This document shows positions 34,723-47,819 of a stretch of 64,000 nt of DNA, in pieces; position 1 is the stretch's first letter, and every line of letters begins with the position of its first letter. The stretch comes from Muscardinus avellanarius (lineage: Eukaryota; Chordata; Mammalia; Rodentia; Gliridae). The notes beneath the pieces were generated by a model. It saw only the letters and a list, made by a program, of their open reading frames with translations. It was not told where the DNA came from and did no database searches. The position numbers and the translations under genes were made by a program. The stretch lies in NCBI GenBank assembly GCA_963383645.1, contig OY726571.1, positions 78,718,476-78,782,475 of the forward strand. Direction: 5' to 3'.

Positions 34723-34955
34723 GCTTAACCTCTTGTCACTCGTGGTATTTCAGCCTCTTTCTTTCTTTGCCTCACATGGATGCAAGCAAGGGAGGAATTT
34801 CCTTCTCCTTCAAACCCATTACGTTCATCCCTCTTGGCTTTCCTTCTAACTCTCTGACTTTTCTTCCTCAATTTCCTAGCCCATTAGTGATATTATCTCT
34901 CAGGGCGTCACCTTCAGTCATCATCTTTACCTACTTGGTATTAAAATCTCCTTTT

Positions 34956-35188
34956 TATTTATTTATTTATTTTTTTGTACTGGGGACTGAACCCAGGGCA
35001 CTCTACCTCTGAGCTGTGTATAGCCCTTGACCTTTTTTTTTTTTAATTGATTTATTTGTTTTTGAAACAGGGTCTTGCTCAGTTGCTGAGAGTGTCTCTA
35101 AGTTCCTGAGGTTGGTTTTGAACCTGTAGTCTTCCTGTCTCAACCTCCCAAGTACTGGGATTACAGGGATGCACCACCATGCCTGGCA
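34956..35188 (-). repeat. B1-dID SINE with (TTTA)n tail
   Basis: Tail ATTT repeats, then ID half 'ggggactgaacccagggcac', poly-T linker, B1 'gtctcaacctcccaagtact', head 'catgcctggc'. Confidence 0.9.
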
Positions 35189-35194
35189 GAAATT

Positions 35195-35985
35195 TCTTGA
35201 AAAGAATTTCCAAATGTGAGCTTTGAATTGCCCTGAACTGATACACAGCACACATGGTGTAGGGGTGGATGTGTACATCTCTCTATAATAAAAAAAAAAT
35301 CAAACTCTGTACCCTTTGTATGATTCCCAGGTCATGCCAAAGACTAACACTGGCCTAAACCTCACTTCTTGCTTGATGGCATCCTACTCCAAACCTGCCC
35401 CTGTTTCTTAGCTGCCTTTCCCCTTCGGCCAAGACTCTGCTCCTGGCCTCGATTCTTAGAGGATCCCCCTGTGTCCTTTCCTTCTGTAACCACTTATCTA
35501 CAAGATGCTTCCAATATGACTCACCAATACAATTGGCCTCTCACATCTTTGTCTCAATTAAATTCCAGGTCCCCTCCATCTCACTATTCCGGTTCAGCCT
35601 TCATAATATATCCAGAAATACCTTTTGACATATGACATGTGCTCTAATTTTAGAACCTGTTCCTACCACTTTCTCCCACTTAACATTCTTTACTACATCC
35701 CTGCCCTCCTCCCTTACAGGTTGAACTCCAAGTGAGGAGGCGCTTGGTTTATAAAAGCCTCTAGCCGACTTGCACTTAGTCACCCGCTCCTCCGCCATTC
35801 ATGAGTGCCGTTCAACCTTCATTCTTCTCATGCTCTGTTGTTGTTTTCTCTCCTTGGAATGGACCTGTCAGGCAGGTGATTTCTGCTTCTCTTCCAGAGC
35901 TTGCTTGGTTTATGAAGCCTGCCCCGGTCCCAGCTAGAAGCCGACATGGCTCCCTTTGTCTTCCACTCTGCCGTTGCATTGACGA
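35195..35985. other. Unassigned, possibly L2-derived in part
   Basis: Pyrimidine-rich, exon-like to the eye (35369-35635 is open for 88 codons), but with no recognisable protein. Parts resemble diverged L2 sense sequence. Confidence 0.35.
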
Positions 35986-35989
35986 CTGC

Positions 35990-36120
35990 TCTGTATCTTA
36001 AACTGTCCTTCTGCTTTCTCTCCCCAACAGTATGAGAGGCCAGGAAATTAGGAGCTATGCTTCTTATCTGAGTTTCCTTGATACTTAGCACAGGGCTCTA
36101 GGAACTGTTTTTGGACGGGC
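35990..36120 (+). repeat. L2 LINE 3' end, weak
   Basis: Order 'atgagaggccaggaaattag', 'tttccttgatacttagcaca', 'gggctctaggaactg' follows the L2 3' end loosely. Confidence 0.45.
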
Positions 36121-36124
36121 CACG

Positions 36125-38570
36125 TGCTCTTCTATTCAATTGTACACTTCAATATAAGAAGTGTGGTAGATCATTTTTTTTTTCAAATCAACCAACCAAC
36201 CTTTTATAGATTATCTTTCTGAGCAAGACTCCGACTGCTGTGGTTAAGCCCACAGGTCTCAACTCTGAGTTTCTGAGCCTGATACAGTCTATACGATTAT
36301 TTATCACATGTGCAGCTTAGTTTATGTTACATATTAGGTGAAAAATCCACATCTAGCTTATGAAGCATGACAAATAGAAAACATAAGCCTGTAGTATATT
36401 TCCTATAATATGCTTTTAAAAAGAGGGTAAATTCTGAGTAAGTTAACAAAGGCTTTGAGATAGTTGATAAGTGATTTCCTGGGGGTTTTCAGGGTGACCT
36501 GGATGTGTAGCGTGAACTTTTCCAGCTACGTGACATATTGTGCATGGAGAGGTCTTCTCCACCATCCTCATTCTCCCTTTGCCCAGGTTTAAGACAACAT
36601 CAGACCAAGGCAATTTCCACCACTGCACCTTAAGTTTCACAGTACCACACTTTTATAAAAATGATGGATATTTCCCAAGAGCTTGTTAGATTTGTTAGAT
36701 AATTTATTAACAAGACTTCTCCCAGGGAAATATTTTTTTCTCCTGCCGCTATCTTAGTAACATGTTTAGCTAATGAGAAAACGGGGTCACAGGGAGGCCA
36801 AATTACTTTCCATGAAGTTTTTGTTAGAGAGCTCTATGTATGACATCATTAAAACTTACAACAAACTTCTTCTAGGAAAAAAATTATCCTGGTGCTTAAT
36901 AATCTACATCAATACCTGACCCTCAAGACAACCTGGTAAATAGTCCCTAGATACCAAGAAGCCATCATCAAGAGTGTCTGTCACCCTCCTGCTCTTTCAG
37001 GTCATATTCTAGGTTTTCTATTATTTACTCCCTAGATTTAGTGTCAAAAATGAGATCATGGGAATTCTTATTCAGATTTTTTGAAAAATTTACAAAACAA
37101 GCAAAAATATTTTTAAAATGAGTCAGTAGGAGTAGAAAGAATGAATTTTCTGTTTCCTTTTTTCATTACATAAGGACTTATTTTCCCTTAATAATCAGAT
37201 TTACTATTCAGATTTAAATATGCTTTAATATATATGTATATATACACATAATATTGAATATGCAGGTTTGAATAGGGAGTTCTTAAGTCCAAACCATTCC
37301 GTTTTACCTGGAACTTGTGCTTAAACCTCCTTTTATCCTAGGAAGGTCTCGTTAGGAAATGTCATATCACATCAATTCTCCATCCCTTGCCACCAAGAAC
37401 TCAGTCCTGCTAGGTGCCTATCCTTTATTCTCAAAGATGACTTGACTTAATTTTGGCCCCCCTGTGTGTATTTTCTTTTCTGTGAGAACAGAACCTAGTT
37501 TTGTAAAAGCTACAAGAGTCAGAAGCTAATATTTTTTTTTTTTTTCTGTTTCTGGGAAGGATTTTTGAAAGCTTGAATCATTGCTTCATGGAGTAGGTCA
37601 AGAGGCCTGTCCCTGTCTGAGAAACTTCTGTATTTCTTTGATTGTTGATTATCACACACCACGATCAAAAGTGTGTTTTACGATCATTTGTGAATCTTCT
37701 CATTCCAAGCACCCGTTGGCACATTTAGGAGCTGTGGACACAAATCTTTTAACACTGCTTTACTGCGGGTGGATTTTCTACTCTGTACTACTATTCTAAG
37801 GCCCACATTGTTGTTCCACTCTGATTCTTGTCTACAGTGTTTCACATCCCCTGGGTTTCTGCTTCTGGCTCTGCTGTAGACAATCTGTGTCTTTTCTCTC
37901 TTCATGCTGCTGCCAGTTAAACTTCAGATGGAACTAACCCCTACTTACTGCATTCTAGAATGGGCTCTATGTACACCAGTCCTCTAATTTTCTGCCCATG
38001 TTGAATCCTGATCGGCACTAACCATCCTAGCACTGAAGCACTGTCTTTCCAAGAGTATTTTCTCTTGGATCTCAGGTCTTTTAGATTCGTCCAAAGGTCT
38101 TAACACATTGCTGTGTAAGAGTTCTTTGAAGACGTTTAAATAGAGTAGTTAGTCTGGGGGCTTGATAAGAAGCTGTACCCTAATGACATGGTGGTGAGAT
38201 GGCTTGTTAAGAGTTAAATTGAGAAAATCCCCACAACTGGATATGGATTATTATGAGGACCAGGTAACCCAAATTTTTCTATAAATATCTGACTCAAGAG
38301 ATTACCAGGCTCTCAGCCTCAGATGCTAATCAAGGTGGTCTCTGGGAAAAATCTGAGCAGCAGGTCTGGAAAGTAGTTATAATTTGCTAATCAGAAACAT
38401 AATCAGAGTATTATATCCTGTTTTGGAAAGGGCTGTATAAATATAACCAGTGTAGTGACTAAGAAAGTATAGAAAAAGAAAATCACAAAGGCAAATGTAG
38501 CTGATGCCCATGTAATCAGTCTGGTGGAGAGGAAGTCTTAAATAAAGGGCTTGAACGCTACCAGCAAAAC
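36125..38570. other. Unassigned, AT-rich
   Basis: No gene or named repeat recognised. An AT microsatellite-like patch lies near 37218-37250. Confidence 0.4.
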
Positions 38571-38574
38571 TGCT

Positions 38575-38815
38575 GATAAACTGAGCAGCTATTGTGTGCT
38601 GGGCATGTGCTAAAAGCCTTATCTGCACCATTATTATAAATACTCAGAAGGGCTTTTGAGGGACCACAGTGCATTTTTCAAGTATCTGCATTTTATAGAA
38701 CAGGGAAATGGAGTTAGCAAAATGTTTATCTCCAAGCAATTCAGCTGTAGAACTTAGATGTGAACCCAAGTTCTAGGATTTTAAGTCCACAGTCTCAACA
38801 AGTGTACCAAGACCA
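38575..38815 (+). repeat. MIR SINE, nearly full length
   Basis: Order: 'actgagcagctattgtgtgc', 'tgggcatgtgctaaaagcct', 'cattttatagaacagggaaa', 'tgtgaacccaagttctagga', 'agtccacagtctcaac'. This spans most of MIR in sense. Confidence 0.8.
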
Positions 38816-38819
38816 TTTC

Positions 38820-40340
38820 CTAGATAAGAAACTTCTTATGATCTTCTGAGTATCCACAAAACTTAGAATCCTTTTGCTATTAAGACAATCCAGTTACAGA
38901 AAAGCTTCTTATCCCCCCAAATTCCATCCTGCCACTTTGAAGATAATCCCTATATTTCTACCTCAAGCCCCCCGAAAACCACTGGTCTAGTCTCTGTTGC
39001 CATCTACATTTTTATATAAGGGTCACAAATCTGTAGCTAGAGCATGTCTAGGAAAAATAAGCATTGGTCAGATTAACAAGAACATCCAGTTCAATTAATA
39101 GTTGTGCATCTCATTGTAAATTGATAGATTGACATTCTGATTAGAATTTGACTTTTCATGTTAGTAGGAATTAGTATGCATGCTAAGTGTAGATAGCTTC
39201 TTGAGATACCTTTTATCTACAATAAAATGGCATCTTCCTATGTTTCTGTGTTTGTAGGAGTGACTAACATGAACCTGGATGTAAAACTATGGATAACTGT
39301 TGCACTACAATATATTTAAGTATGAGTCAAATCTATGTTTGTAAAATAGTATATTGGTGACCCAAAGCAGAATCTCATTGGAACAAACAACCAATGCCAG
39401 ACTGACTCCCATAGGATTGTTTCTTGCAGTAAGTATTTTGAACTCTAGTCTGTTCAACCAGCATATATTTATCAACCATTTTTAGGAAGTGGATGAGGAG
39501 GTGCATCATGGAAAGAATGCGCAACATTCTCAGCTTTACAAAACGATGTGCAAAGCGTCTGAAATACAAGGAACTGGGCACTATGGAGTTATGAGAGGAG
39601 GCAGGGACAAAAAAAGGAAAAGAAGGAGACCAAGGACAGATGGATGGGAGCAAACCAGAGAGATGGACAGAGTCTACATCTGTTGCTAGTGCATTTGACT
39701 TATATCGCAGCTGTATTATGGCTCTGCCTGAATATGTTTTTCATCTACCCCATCCTGACTGTGCAAGAAGCTTTCCCCTTTGCAAAAGTCCTTTTGCATG
39801 TGTGTTTTCTATAGCTCCCTCTCAAGTGGTCCTTTTTTCTTGACTCTAAAATTTTATTACAGCTCTCCCATCTCACACACAAATAAATAACTCCTCCCGG
39901 ACTCTACATCTCTGGTAAGTACTTCTTCCTCTCCTGCCCTATATGTCGACATTTGTTAGAATCTTTTCTGCCTTCATTTCCTCAGTTTCCATTCACCCCT
40001 CTCTAATTTAGCTTCATCTACAGCGTTCCATCAAGACCGCCTCTCATAAATGTGCAGTGGCTTCTTGTTCATCCATAGTTTTCTTCTCAATGCCTTAGCT
40101 CATTAAAATCATAGGATACATACATGTGTATTTGTGTGTCTGTGTGTACCCATCCTCTTTTTACAACACCAACCTCTCCTGCCTTTCAGGGTATCCTAAT
40201 GTCTACTTTTTTTCATATATCTGATAGTACATTTTCAGTCTTTTCTGCAGTTCGTTAGTAAGTACTGGTATCATCAAAGTCCCTCTTCTCTTTTACCCTT
40301 TACATCTCCAAATTAATTTCATCTCTTTCTTCGGTTTATT
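38820..40340. other. Unassigned, no gene recognised
   Basis: Short frames only (for example 39489-39689 +). Part of 39900-40100 is pyrimidine-rich and may be old LINE. Confidence 0.4.
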
Positions 40341-40349
40341 ACACGAGAT

Positions 40350-40555
40350 GCCACAGTATGGTAGGTGAAACCACAAATATTGGAGATGGGGTGCTTGAGT
40401 TTATATCTCAGCATATGACTCAGCATGTAACTTAACTTCTAACGGTTCCATTACATGTTAAATAAGAACAATTATAATATTTGCCTCATCTAGTTATTTT
40501 AAGAATAAAATTAACCCTTATATATACAGTGTTTGAAGCAATTCTGGGTAAATAA
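40350..40555 (-). repeat. MIR SINE, antisense
   Basis: Plus-strand order: 'ttgagtttatatctcagcat', 'tgtaacttaacttctaacgg', 'aataagaacaattataatat', 'ttaagaataaaattaaccct'. This equals MIR read backwards. Confidence 0.7.
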
Positions 40556-40819
40556 CATGCACCTTGAAAGTATAGCTGTAATTATAACTTGTGGACTAAG
40601 CCTCATTATATAACAGCTACGTATCTATGTGTTTAATAAACTATAAACATATTCTCATCAGCTACAGCAATGTAACATACTCGAGGTATCCAAGACCGAA
40701 TGTATAGTCTCCTGGCACTTTTTTCAGAAAAAAAATAATAATAAACACCCCCATGTGGTCTCTTCTAGTGTTTTCTGTTTCTGTGAATATGTCATTTGCA
40801 CAAGCGAACAAGGTAGATG

Positions 40820-40861
<42 letters not shown>
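40820..40861. repeat. (CA)n microsatellite
   Basis: About 21 CA units. Confidence 0.97.
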
Positions 40862-40862
<1 letters not shown>

Positions 40863-40986
40863 ATGATCATCTCTTCTCTCCTTTCCAGTTCACCACCAAT
40901 CCCTTTCAACCTGGTCCTCCACTGTCTCTGAGACGCTTCCACCTATCATTTCTACTGCTCCCACACTAGCCAGAGATGCCCTCCTC

Positions 40987-41345
40987 TCTCGTCTTTTTTT
41001 AATTTTTATTTTTATGTGGATCATATTGAAAATGACATACATTCAAACAGTGCTTGATGCCTCCCTTCTCCTTTTCCTCCTTCCAACAGTAAGTGTTGTG
41101 GTTGACCATGCTACATTCATACTTTTACACATATTCGAATATAGCTCCTCCATTAATCAACCTCAGCCTTCTTCCTCTTCTACCCTTCCATTTCATCTTT
41201 GCTGAGGTTTCCCCTCCATTATCTGGAGTCCCTCTCATACCCCCAATACTCCCCAGTTTGGGCATATTGGAGAAAACAAATGTCTTCTTTCAGTGCTTGG
41301 TTGATCTCACTTAACATGAGTTCTAGCTCTGTTTTCATTCTATGT
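40987..41345 (-). mobile_element. L1 3' UTR fragment, antisense
   Basis: Plus strand shows pyrimidine-rich text and then 'ggttgatctcacttaacatg' with 'agttctagctctgttttcat', a familiar antisense L1 3' segment. Confidence 0.5.
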
Positions 41346-41564
41346 GTCGGCTCAGTAAATTATACCACGTTGGTGCCAGAATGCTCATTTCTAAAGGCCA
41401 GCCTTCTCCCCTTCATCACTTCAGACCTTTCTATATCTTCCTCCTGCTCTTAGAATAACAACCCGGCAGGCCTGGCCTCTGAGGACTCCCCACCTCCCCA
41501 GCCCATCTCTTATCCCCCCTCCCCAGCCCTTCCTATGCCCGGCAGCACCTGTCAGTGTTCAGCC

Positions 41565-41760
41565 CCTTACACTCACCAGTGCCCGCCAGCGGAGGACCTC
41601 TGCACATGTGGTTCACCATGCTAGAAAACTCTCCCTGCTAGTAAATTCTTTTGCACCATTAGATCTCTGCTCACACCTCACTTCTTCAGCAAAGCCTTCC
41701 CTGATCTCCTCATCTACTGCAAGGAAAGATGCCACCAGCTCCATAAACTCTCCTGCTTCC
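41565..41760 (+). repeat. L2 LINE fragment
   Basis: Order: 'tgcacatgtggttcaccatg', 'ctctgctcacacctcacttc', 'ttcagcaaagccttccctga' matches L2 sense ('tcctcagagaggccttccctga'). Confidence 0.75.
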
Positions 41761-41764
41761 GTTT

Positions 41765-42425
41765 TTCACGATCATGTCTTTAAGAACACCCATAGCCTCA
41801 ATGGTTTGCAGAAGGACTTATGGGGCACAAAAAAGCTGGCATACTCATGGTTTCAGTTTAGTACAAACTGAAATTGGCAAAAGGAAGATGTGGTGTTGAG
41901 GAGGAACCATGCGGAAGCTTCCAGTTGTCCTCACCCTGTGAGATCACGGGAAACGGCATGTAGGTCTCCCAGTTGCAGCATGTGACAATACATGTGATAC
42001 GTCGCCACCAGAGCCTGGCACCCTGGGTTTCTTTGGAGGCCAATAGGGTAGGTATGTAGTATCTGAGCTCCTCAGTTTCTATCCCCACCCAGATAATGCA
42101 GCCAGCCCAGTGCTTTGGGTGTAGATGACAGCTTTCATCATAAATCATATTATTGCCATCAACCAGCCAACGCAGCCCAAGGCCTCAGATACGGAAGGAC
42201 ACTCCATCTCAGCCAGTATCTCAGAAGTCCTCCCCTGTGGAATTCACCTCTAGCCCTCCTGCCATGGGAATGTGCAAGGTCTGAGCAGCCCAAACCTGCC
42301 AGGTTGACACTTGCCTAAGTGGGTTTCAAAAATGCCATTACTTGACTAACATTTTCCCATCTCACAGACGACAGGATGGTATGTTCCTAACAGGTTTTGC
42401 TTAGCACGATAGACCTAGCTTTTGG
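41765..42425. other. Unassigned, no gene recognised
   Basis: The minus frame 41858-42148 and plus frame 42115-42318 have no recognisable product. Confidence 0.35.
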
Positions 42426-42429
42426 CATA

Positions 42430-42488
42430 ATTGTGACAGATAGGAGACACTCTGTGAATATTGTTTGAATGAATGAATAAATAAAATC
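42430..42488 (+). repeat. L2/MIR-type 3' terminus
   Basis: 'attgtttgaatgaatgaata' ends in AATAAATAAA, the typical TGAATGAA-rich terminus of L2. Confidence 0.6.
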
Positions 42489-42949
42489 TATTTTTTGTTG
42501 TCTTTATTTCTGTCTAATCTCTCTCATGTTCTGTGTCTTTCTGCCCCCATGGCTCTCATATACTTTTTCTTAATGATGGAGTCTTAGAATGAATTCTATA
42601 CTTAAAGTCACTTTGAGCTAGTGCATGATATGTGGTAAGTACCTAAAATGTGCGTTATATTTCTCTGACTCCCAGTTATATTCCTCAACCTCTAAATATT
42701 GCCCTATCTCCATTTTAAATAATTTCCAAATGTGTTTTTTAATTATACTTGAAATATATGAAACCAGTACATGAAATGATGCAATATCTATTTGCATTAT
42801 CCAAGTTATTTCTAAAAGACCTAGGTATTGACCCAGTATCTTCCTTAAGAATTTCAATAACCAAGTCATGCTTAACTATATATTGTTATACTGGATATAT
42901 TAGAAATGTTGGGAGAAAGCTCTCCTTGGAGTGAGGACATATGTCCCCA

Positions 42950-44035
42950 AATGTCCTCTAGCATGTAGATCCTCAACATGCTAATCCTCAATGTCCAGGT
43001 GACACCAAGCACTTAGTTCCACCCACAACCCCTTTGTTGGGCCACTAGTCGAAAATTGTCAGCCATCAATTTGAATATGTCACCCTTAAATTTATTTTAT
43101 TGTGGTAGCATTGAGTTACAACCCAAATATAAAATAAATATCCATGAGTCCATGCTGATTTAAAAATGACTCTAAAAATAAATGGAAGAATAGAGATAGA
43201 GTTCCAAATAATTTATGTAGGTACTTTGCTCACAAGTTGGTGGAGTGGAACACCCTACCCGGTAAGTGTGTTCTGTACACAGTGACTCTCTTCCAAGGAG
43301 CACAGAATGGAAAAGTGGGTGGGGGCCGAGCAGCTGGACCCTGGAGGAAGAAGAGTGATAAGTGCTTCCATGCCTGGGTGATGACGTCCGATGTGGAGGC
43401 ACGCAGATGGGAGGCTCCTTGGTGACTGTGACACTTCACCTCTGTGACTCCCCTCAAGACCTAGGACCACAGTCAAACCCTAAGGAAAATATCAGGCAGA
43501 TTCATATCTTAGGACTGTCTGCATAATACTTCTCAAACCACTGAGACATCTAAAACAAAGTAAAGTTCAAGAAACTTAGGCACATAAGAGTCACATGCCA
43601 TGTGGTGAACTGGATGGGACAAAAAGGGGAAGAATGTTAGGTAAAAAAATAAGGATGTCTGAATTAGGTATGAGCTTTAGTTATAGCCTTAGCCTGGATT
43701 ATTCATTAATCATATGCAAATGTGAGATAGTAATAGGGGAAACTGGGAACTCTATACTATCTTTTAACTATTCTGTATTATCTGAATCATTCTAAAATTT
43801 TTTTTTGGTTTGTGTGTGGATTGGAGATTGAACCCAGGGGTGTTGTACCTCCAAGCTATACCTCCAGCCCTATTTTATTCTTTATTTTGAAACAGGGTCT
43901 CACTGAGTTGCAGAAGGTCTCACAAGTTGCTGAGGCTGGCAGTGAACCTGCGATCCTCCTGTCTCAGCCTCCCAAGTACTGGGATTACAAGAATGTGCCA
44001 CCATGCCTGGCTCTATTCTAAAATTTTAATAATAC
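42950..44035 (+). mobile_element. Old L1 (L1M-type) 3' UTR, sense, with a SINE near its 3' end
   Basis: 'taataggggaaactgggaac', 'tctatactatcttttaacta' and 'tctgaatcattctaaaattt' are the hallmarks of the 3' UTR of old mammalian L1s. The upstream part (42950-43700) fits a long L1M 3' UTR. A SINE inserted at 43802. Confidence 0.7.
43802..44014 (-). repeat. B1-dID SINE nested in L1
   Basis: ID half 'gattgaacccaggggtgttg', linker, B1 'gtctcagcctcccaagtact', head 'catgcctggct'. Target duplication attctaaaatttt at 43789-43801 and 44015-44027. Confidence 0.95.
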
Positions 44036-44039
44036 TAAA

Positions 44040-45130
44040 GTTTATATTGTATGAGAAAGTGTTTGAATTTAATCTTAATGCTATTTCATGAAATTTGCTT
44101 CTCATCAGTCTTACTTGTGTTTGATTAAATATCACCTTATGTTGACTAAAGTAACTGTCAAGAGGTTTAGTTTTCTACCACAGACACACAAGCCATTACA
44201 TCATCATTTAACTTTTGAAAAATAATCCTGTCCTCCATGATTATGAGTTTCTTAAAATTCTTTAAGAAAGTCAGATGCTATGAGTCATAGAGTATATTCA
44301 GTTTCCAATTAACAAGGAAAAAATTATTAAATTAACTAAATGAATTGGCATAAGTTAAAAAAAGCAGTGTTTTTGAGAGCATGATTCCAGACTATGTGTC
44401 TGTAAGTTAGACTTTATGAACTTACTTTGATTGATTTTTGTTTTGATGAACGTATGATTCTTTTCTGTGATTATGTTCTGTTTTCCCTGACAGGCTATCA
44501 AGTATTGACTGCCTTGAGCTCCCTGCGAATCGAGTTATTCTCAATAATACTCTGTATTATTTGAGTGGCTGTCCACTGTGATCTGGTTATTTGGAGCTTT
44601 ACATGAAACAGGTGGTCCTTCTATCTCATCGACAATTTTTTTATTATCTAGAACTCACCGTCTTGTTTCCCATGGTCATCTTACTTGGTCCACTGTGTCC
44701 TGTGGCTCCAACCAACAGTTCGCCCCAGTGTATCTGGCTTCCCACTTACTTCCTAGTCTTTCTTCTTGGATACTCCAAGTTCCTTGCTTCCACATTTCAT
44801 CAAGGGCCTTGTTGTATGGTTAGAGATATAAACTTAACCCTCTGGTCAATTCTCCAAAGCCTTTGCAGCTGCTGATCGTATTTGTCTGGCTCTGTGAGAA
44901 GAGCTGTCCCCAGCATCAGTCACAGGTAAGGGTCACTTCCTGCTGCACGTAGCTGGTGCCGTAACCCAGGCAACCTGCTCTGATCTGTGGTCTAGTACTC
45001 CACTGCCAGAGCCACTCAGTGGGGCAATTTCCAATGACCCAGAGGTCTGGAGTTTGACCTGTTCACTCAGACCTCTTTCTTGATTTAGATGATGCTGTGA
45101 ACTTGCGCTAAGACTGGACTTGCAAGAGCA
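44040..45130. other. Unassigned, no gene recognised
   Basis: Two overlapping plus frames (44578-44823, 44591-44875) lie in different phases and are not recognisable. Confidence 0.4.
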
Positions 45131-45134
45131 CAAC

Positions 45135-45300
45135 CTTCAGAGTCGAATGGAGCAAGTGGAAGTCTTGCTTCAATGGCCTGTGAAGTTTTTGATCTCTTTG
45201 GGTCTCAGTTTCCTCTTATGTAAAATGAGAACAAATAATAACACACTTGCGGAGTTGCTATAAGAATGAGGTATAGTGTTCCTGAACTTCTAGAAAGCTC
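45135..45300 (-). repeat. MIR SINE, antisense
   Basis: 'gtctcagtttcctcttatgt' then 'aaaatgagaacaaataataa' and 'gagttgctataagaatgagg' is MIR read backwards. Confidence 0.75.
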
Positions 45301-45749
45301 AATTCTATATCATGAACACTTAGCATATACTCCCTGGCACCAGCATGATGATGATCAATTGAGTTTATCTGCCTCATGCTCTCCTTATCTGGCTCCTTCC
45401 AGCTGGCTCTCTGCTTCTCCCAGCCAAAAGATCCAGCCCCTCCTATTGATTTATACATCTGCCTGTGTTTCTAGTCACTGTCTCAGGGACTGGTGAACTT
45501 CTGTGCCCCACTGTAATTTTCTTTTAAACTCCATAGAATGTTACTGGACCAGTTCTTGCTAGTGCTGTTAGAAAGGTTGTTTTATTTCTTCCTTGCATTT
45601 TGTGATTTGTTTAAAGAATAACTCAAAGAGGCCCAAGCAGATCCAAGAGAGGGATCTGCCTTTGATTCTGTGTGAGAGTGTTAGGGTTGTGCAAGAGAAG
45701 GAAGGAAGGGATGCAAAGCTGAGCTGCAGACCCTGGGGCAAGAACTCTG

Positions 45750-45905
45750 GAGCCCAGAGGCCTGAATGTGCAACTGGTCTACCCCACCTGTCTGCTGTGT
45801 GGTTTTGGTCAAGTTACTTAACCTCTTCATTACTACAGTTTCCTCAACTGTACAGTGGAATGAAAGTAGTGCCTAACTTAATAAACATGGGTGCTCAGAA
45901 TTAGT
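45750..45905 (-). repeat. MIR SINE, antisense
   Basis: 'ggtcaagttacttaacctct', 'cagtttcctcaactgtacag' and 'ggaatgaaagtagtgcctaa' are the MIR core in reverse. Confidence 0.85.
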
Positions 45906-46111
45906 CTTTCCTCAAGTTTTTTAGTTACTGTACCAGATTATCTGCTTATTGATAGATACATCTCCTTACAGCCTTGGTAACTTGCACAATAAGATTGTTC
46001 TGGGTCCCTTAGCATATTCAAATACACATTTCTTCTCTCAAAGCAATCATACTAAAAGGTATCTATCACAGTTATGTTGAAATATCAAGATATGTAAATA
46101 ATTTAAAAATT

Positions 46112-46314
46112 TCATGGGTGTGGAGGCATATGCCTCTAATACCAGTACTTAGGAGACAGAGGCAGGAGGATCAGAAGTTCGAGGCCAGTCTCAGCAACAT
46201 GGCAAGGCCCTTGGCAACTTAGACCCTGATTCAAAAAAAAAAAAAAAAAGGCTAGATGTGTAGTTTGGAGGTAGAATACCCTTAGGTTCAATCCCTAGTA
46301 CCCCTCCCCAATAT
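46112..46314 (+). repeat. B1-dID SINE
   Basis: B1 half ('ggtgtggaggcatatgcctc', 'gaggccagtctcagcaacat'), a 17-A linker, then the ID half 'gtttggaggtagaatacc' and 'ggttcaatccctagtacc'. Confidence 0.9.
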
Positions 46315-46319
46315 TCATT

Positions 46320-47440
46320 AGATTGAGTATCTTTGGTAATAACAAATCTTTTTCTTTTGAATATGGAGTATCACAAGTTAGAGAGCAATTACACTAAAGA
46401 AAATTATCGGTGTTGATCATTTATAACTTATATGATTTCATGTAACTATTAAATATTATTATAACTACAATCTTATTAAGCCACATACACACATAATATA
46501 TCTAACCTACATGAAATAGCGTGTGTATGTTTTGGGAGAGCAAGAACCAGGAACCAATCTTTAATTGTATACCACATTATTTTCATGAATAAAAACCTGG
46601 TCATTGAGCCAGAGTTTACTTAAATAGATCACCTAGACTCTTTTATTTTTCAGATTTTTTTTCTTTAAGAGCCTAATTAATTCTTTGGTCATATGAGATG
46701 AAGTCTACATAGACCTTTCGTTGAAGCAAATGGAGGAGAGATTGAACATTCCTAGTCTTTGTGGTTCTGGCACTCTTTCCCCCAAATCTTTACCTTCCTA
46801 CAGACACCATGATGTTGTAGCCCTGATCTTTAGGGGCCTGCAGAAAAGGCCATCAAGTGCGGAGGGAGCCTTACTTCAACAGGATGCTTCATCTAGCTGA
46901 AAGTCTTGGGCGTATGCCTGCTTTCATACTTTAGGAAACCTCACTACTTTACCAGCCAGCGATATATCCACCTGCATTTAGCATCCTGAACAGGGCCATT
47001 TCAATTATTTTCAAGTTTTCTCTAAAAGTTTCCTCATTACTTGAACAGAGATTTATGCTAATTGTGTATTAAAGTCTATGATGTTGGCATCTGTAAGCAG
47101 TTGTATACAAGTTTTATTCATATCAAATGCCATTAGTCACTTCTGCAACAATGGCTACCTGGTTATGTTTGGCAAGTATCAAAAGCACGAGTCCCTCTTT
47201 ACATCGCTGCCTATGTTTGGACCACATGGACATCATTTATTTGTTCAGGTTGGCTGGAGTGCCATGTGACCATTGCTACTCAAGCCCAGGGTCTGTTTAG
47301 AGAAGCCTTTGCCTGACTCCTGATAGAGCTTTAGATGGAGACCACTTAATTGCTCTGGAGGAGTCTGTGTGGAAGCTTCCAGAAATGAGAGAAGTTGGGT
47401 AATAACATTGCTTGTGGATCTGTAGCATCATACATAGCTT
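46320..47440. other. Unassigned, AT-rich
   Basis: No gene or named repeat recognised. Confidence 0.4.
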
Positions 47441-47446
47441 GGATAG

Positions 47447-47813
47447 TGCTATGGTGTGGACATTGTTTGGGTATGTCCCTAAAAGTTTCAGGTGCTGGAA
47501 ATGTGGTGCTCTGAGACCATTTAAAGAGGAGGTAGAACTTTAGGAGGTGGGGCCCAGTGCAAGGTAATTTGTTCATGGGACTGATGCTGGTCTCCTATAG
47601 CAACTGAGTCCTCATGACAGCAGACTGTTGTAAAGCACAGCCACTCTACAGCAACGGTTCCCTGCAAGTGGCTTATTACCTTTTCTTCATATTTCGACAG
47701 TCAGGGAGCTGACCCCTTCAATCGCCAAAACTGTGAGCTAAATAAACCCCTCTAATCCGTAAAGTACCCAGCATCTGATATTTTGTTATAGCAACAGAAA
47801 ACAGACTAATACA
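47447..47813 (+). mobile_element. Solo LTR of ERVL-MaLR type
   Basis: It starts TGCTATGGTGTGGA and ends 'aacagactaatacaca', close to MaLR LTR termini. The 3' part has 'gtgagctaaataaacccctc' (polyadenylation signal) followed by a 'cagcatctgatattttgtta' block. Flanks gatag (47442-47446) and catag (47814-47818) may be the 5-bp target duplication with one change. There is no gag or pol sequence next to it. Confidence 0.85.
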
Positions 47814-47819
47814 CATAGT

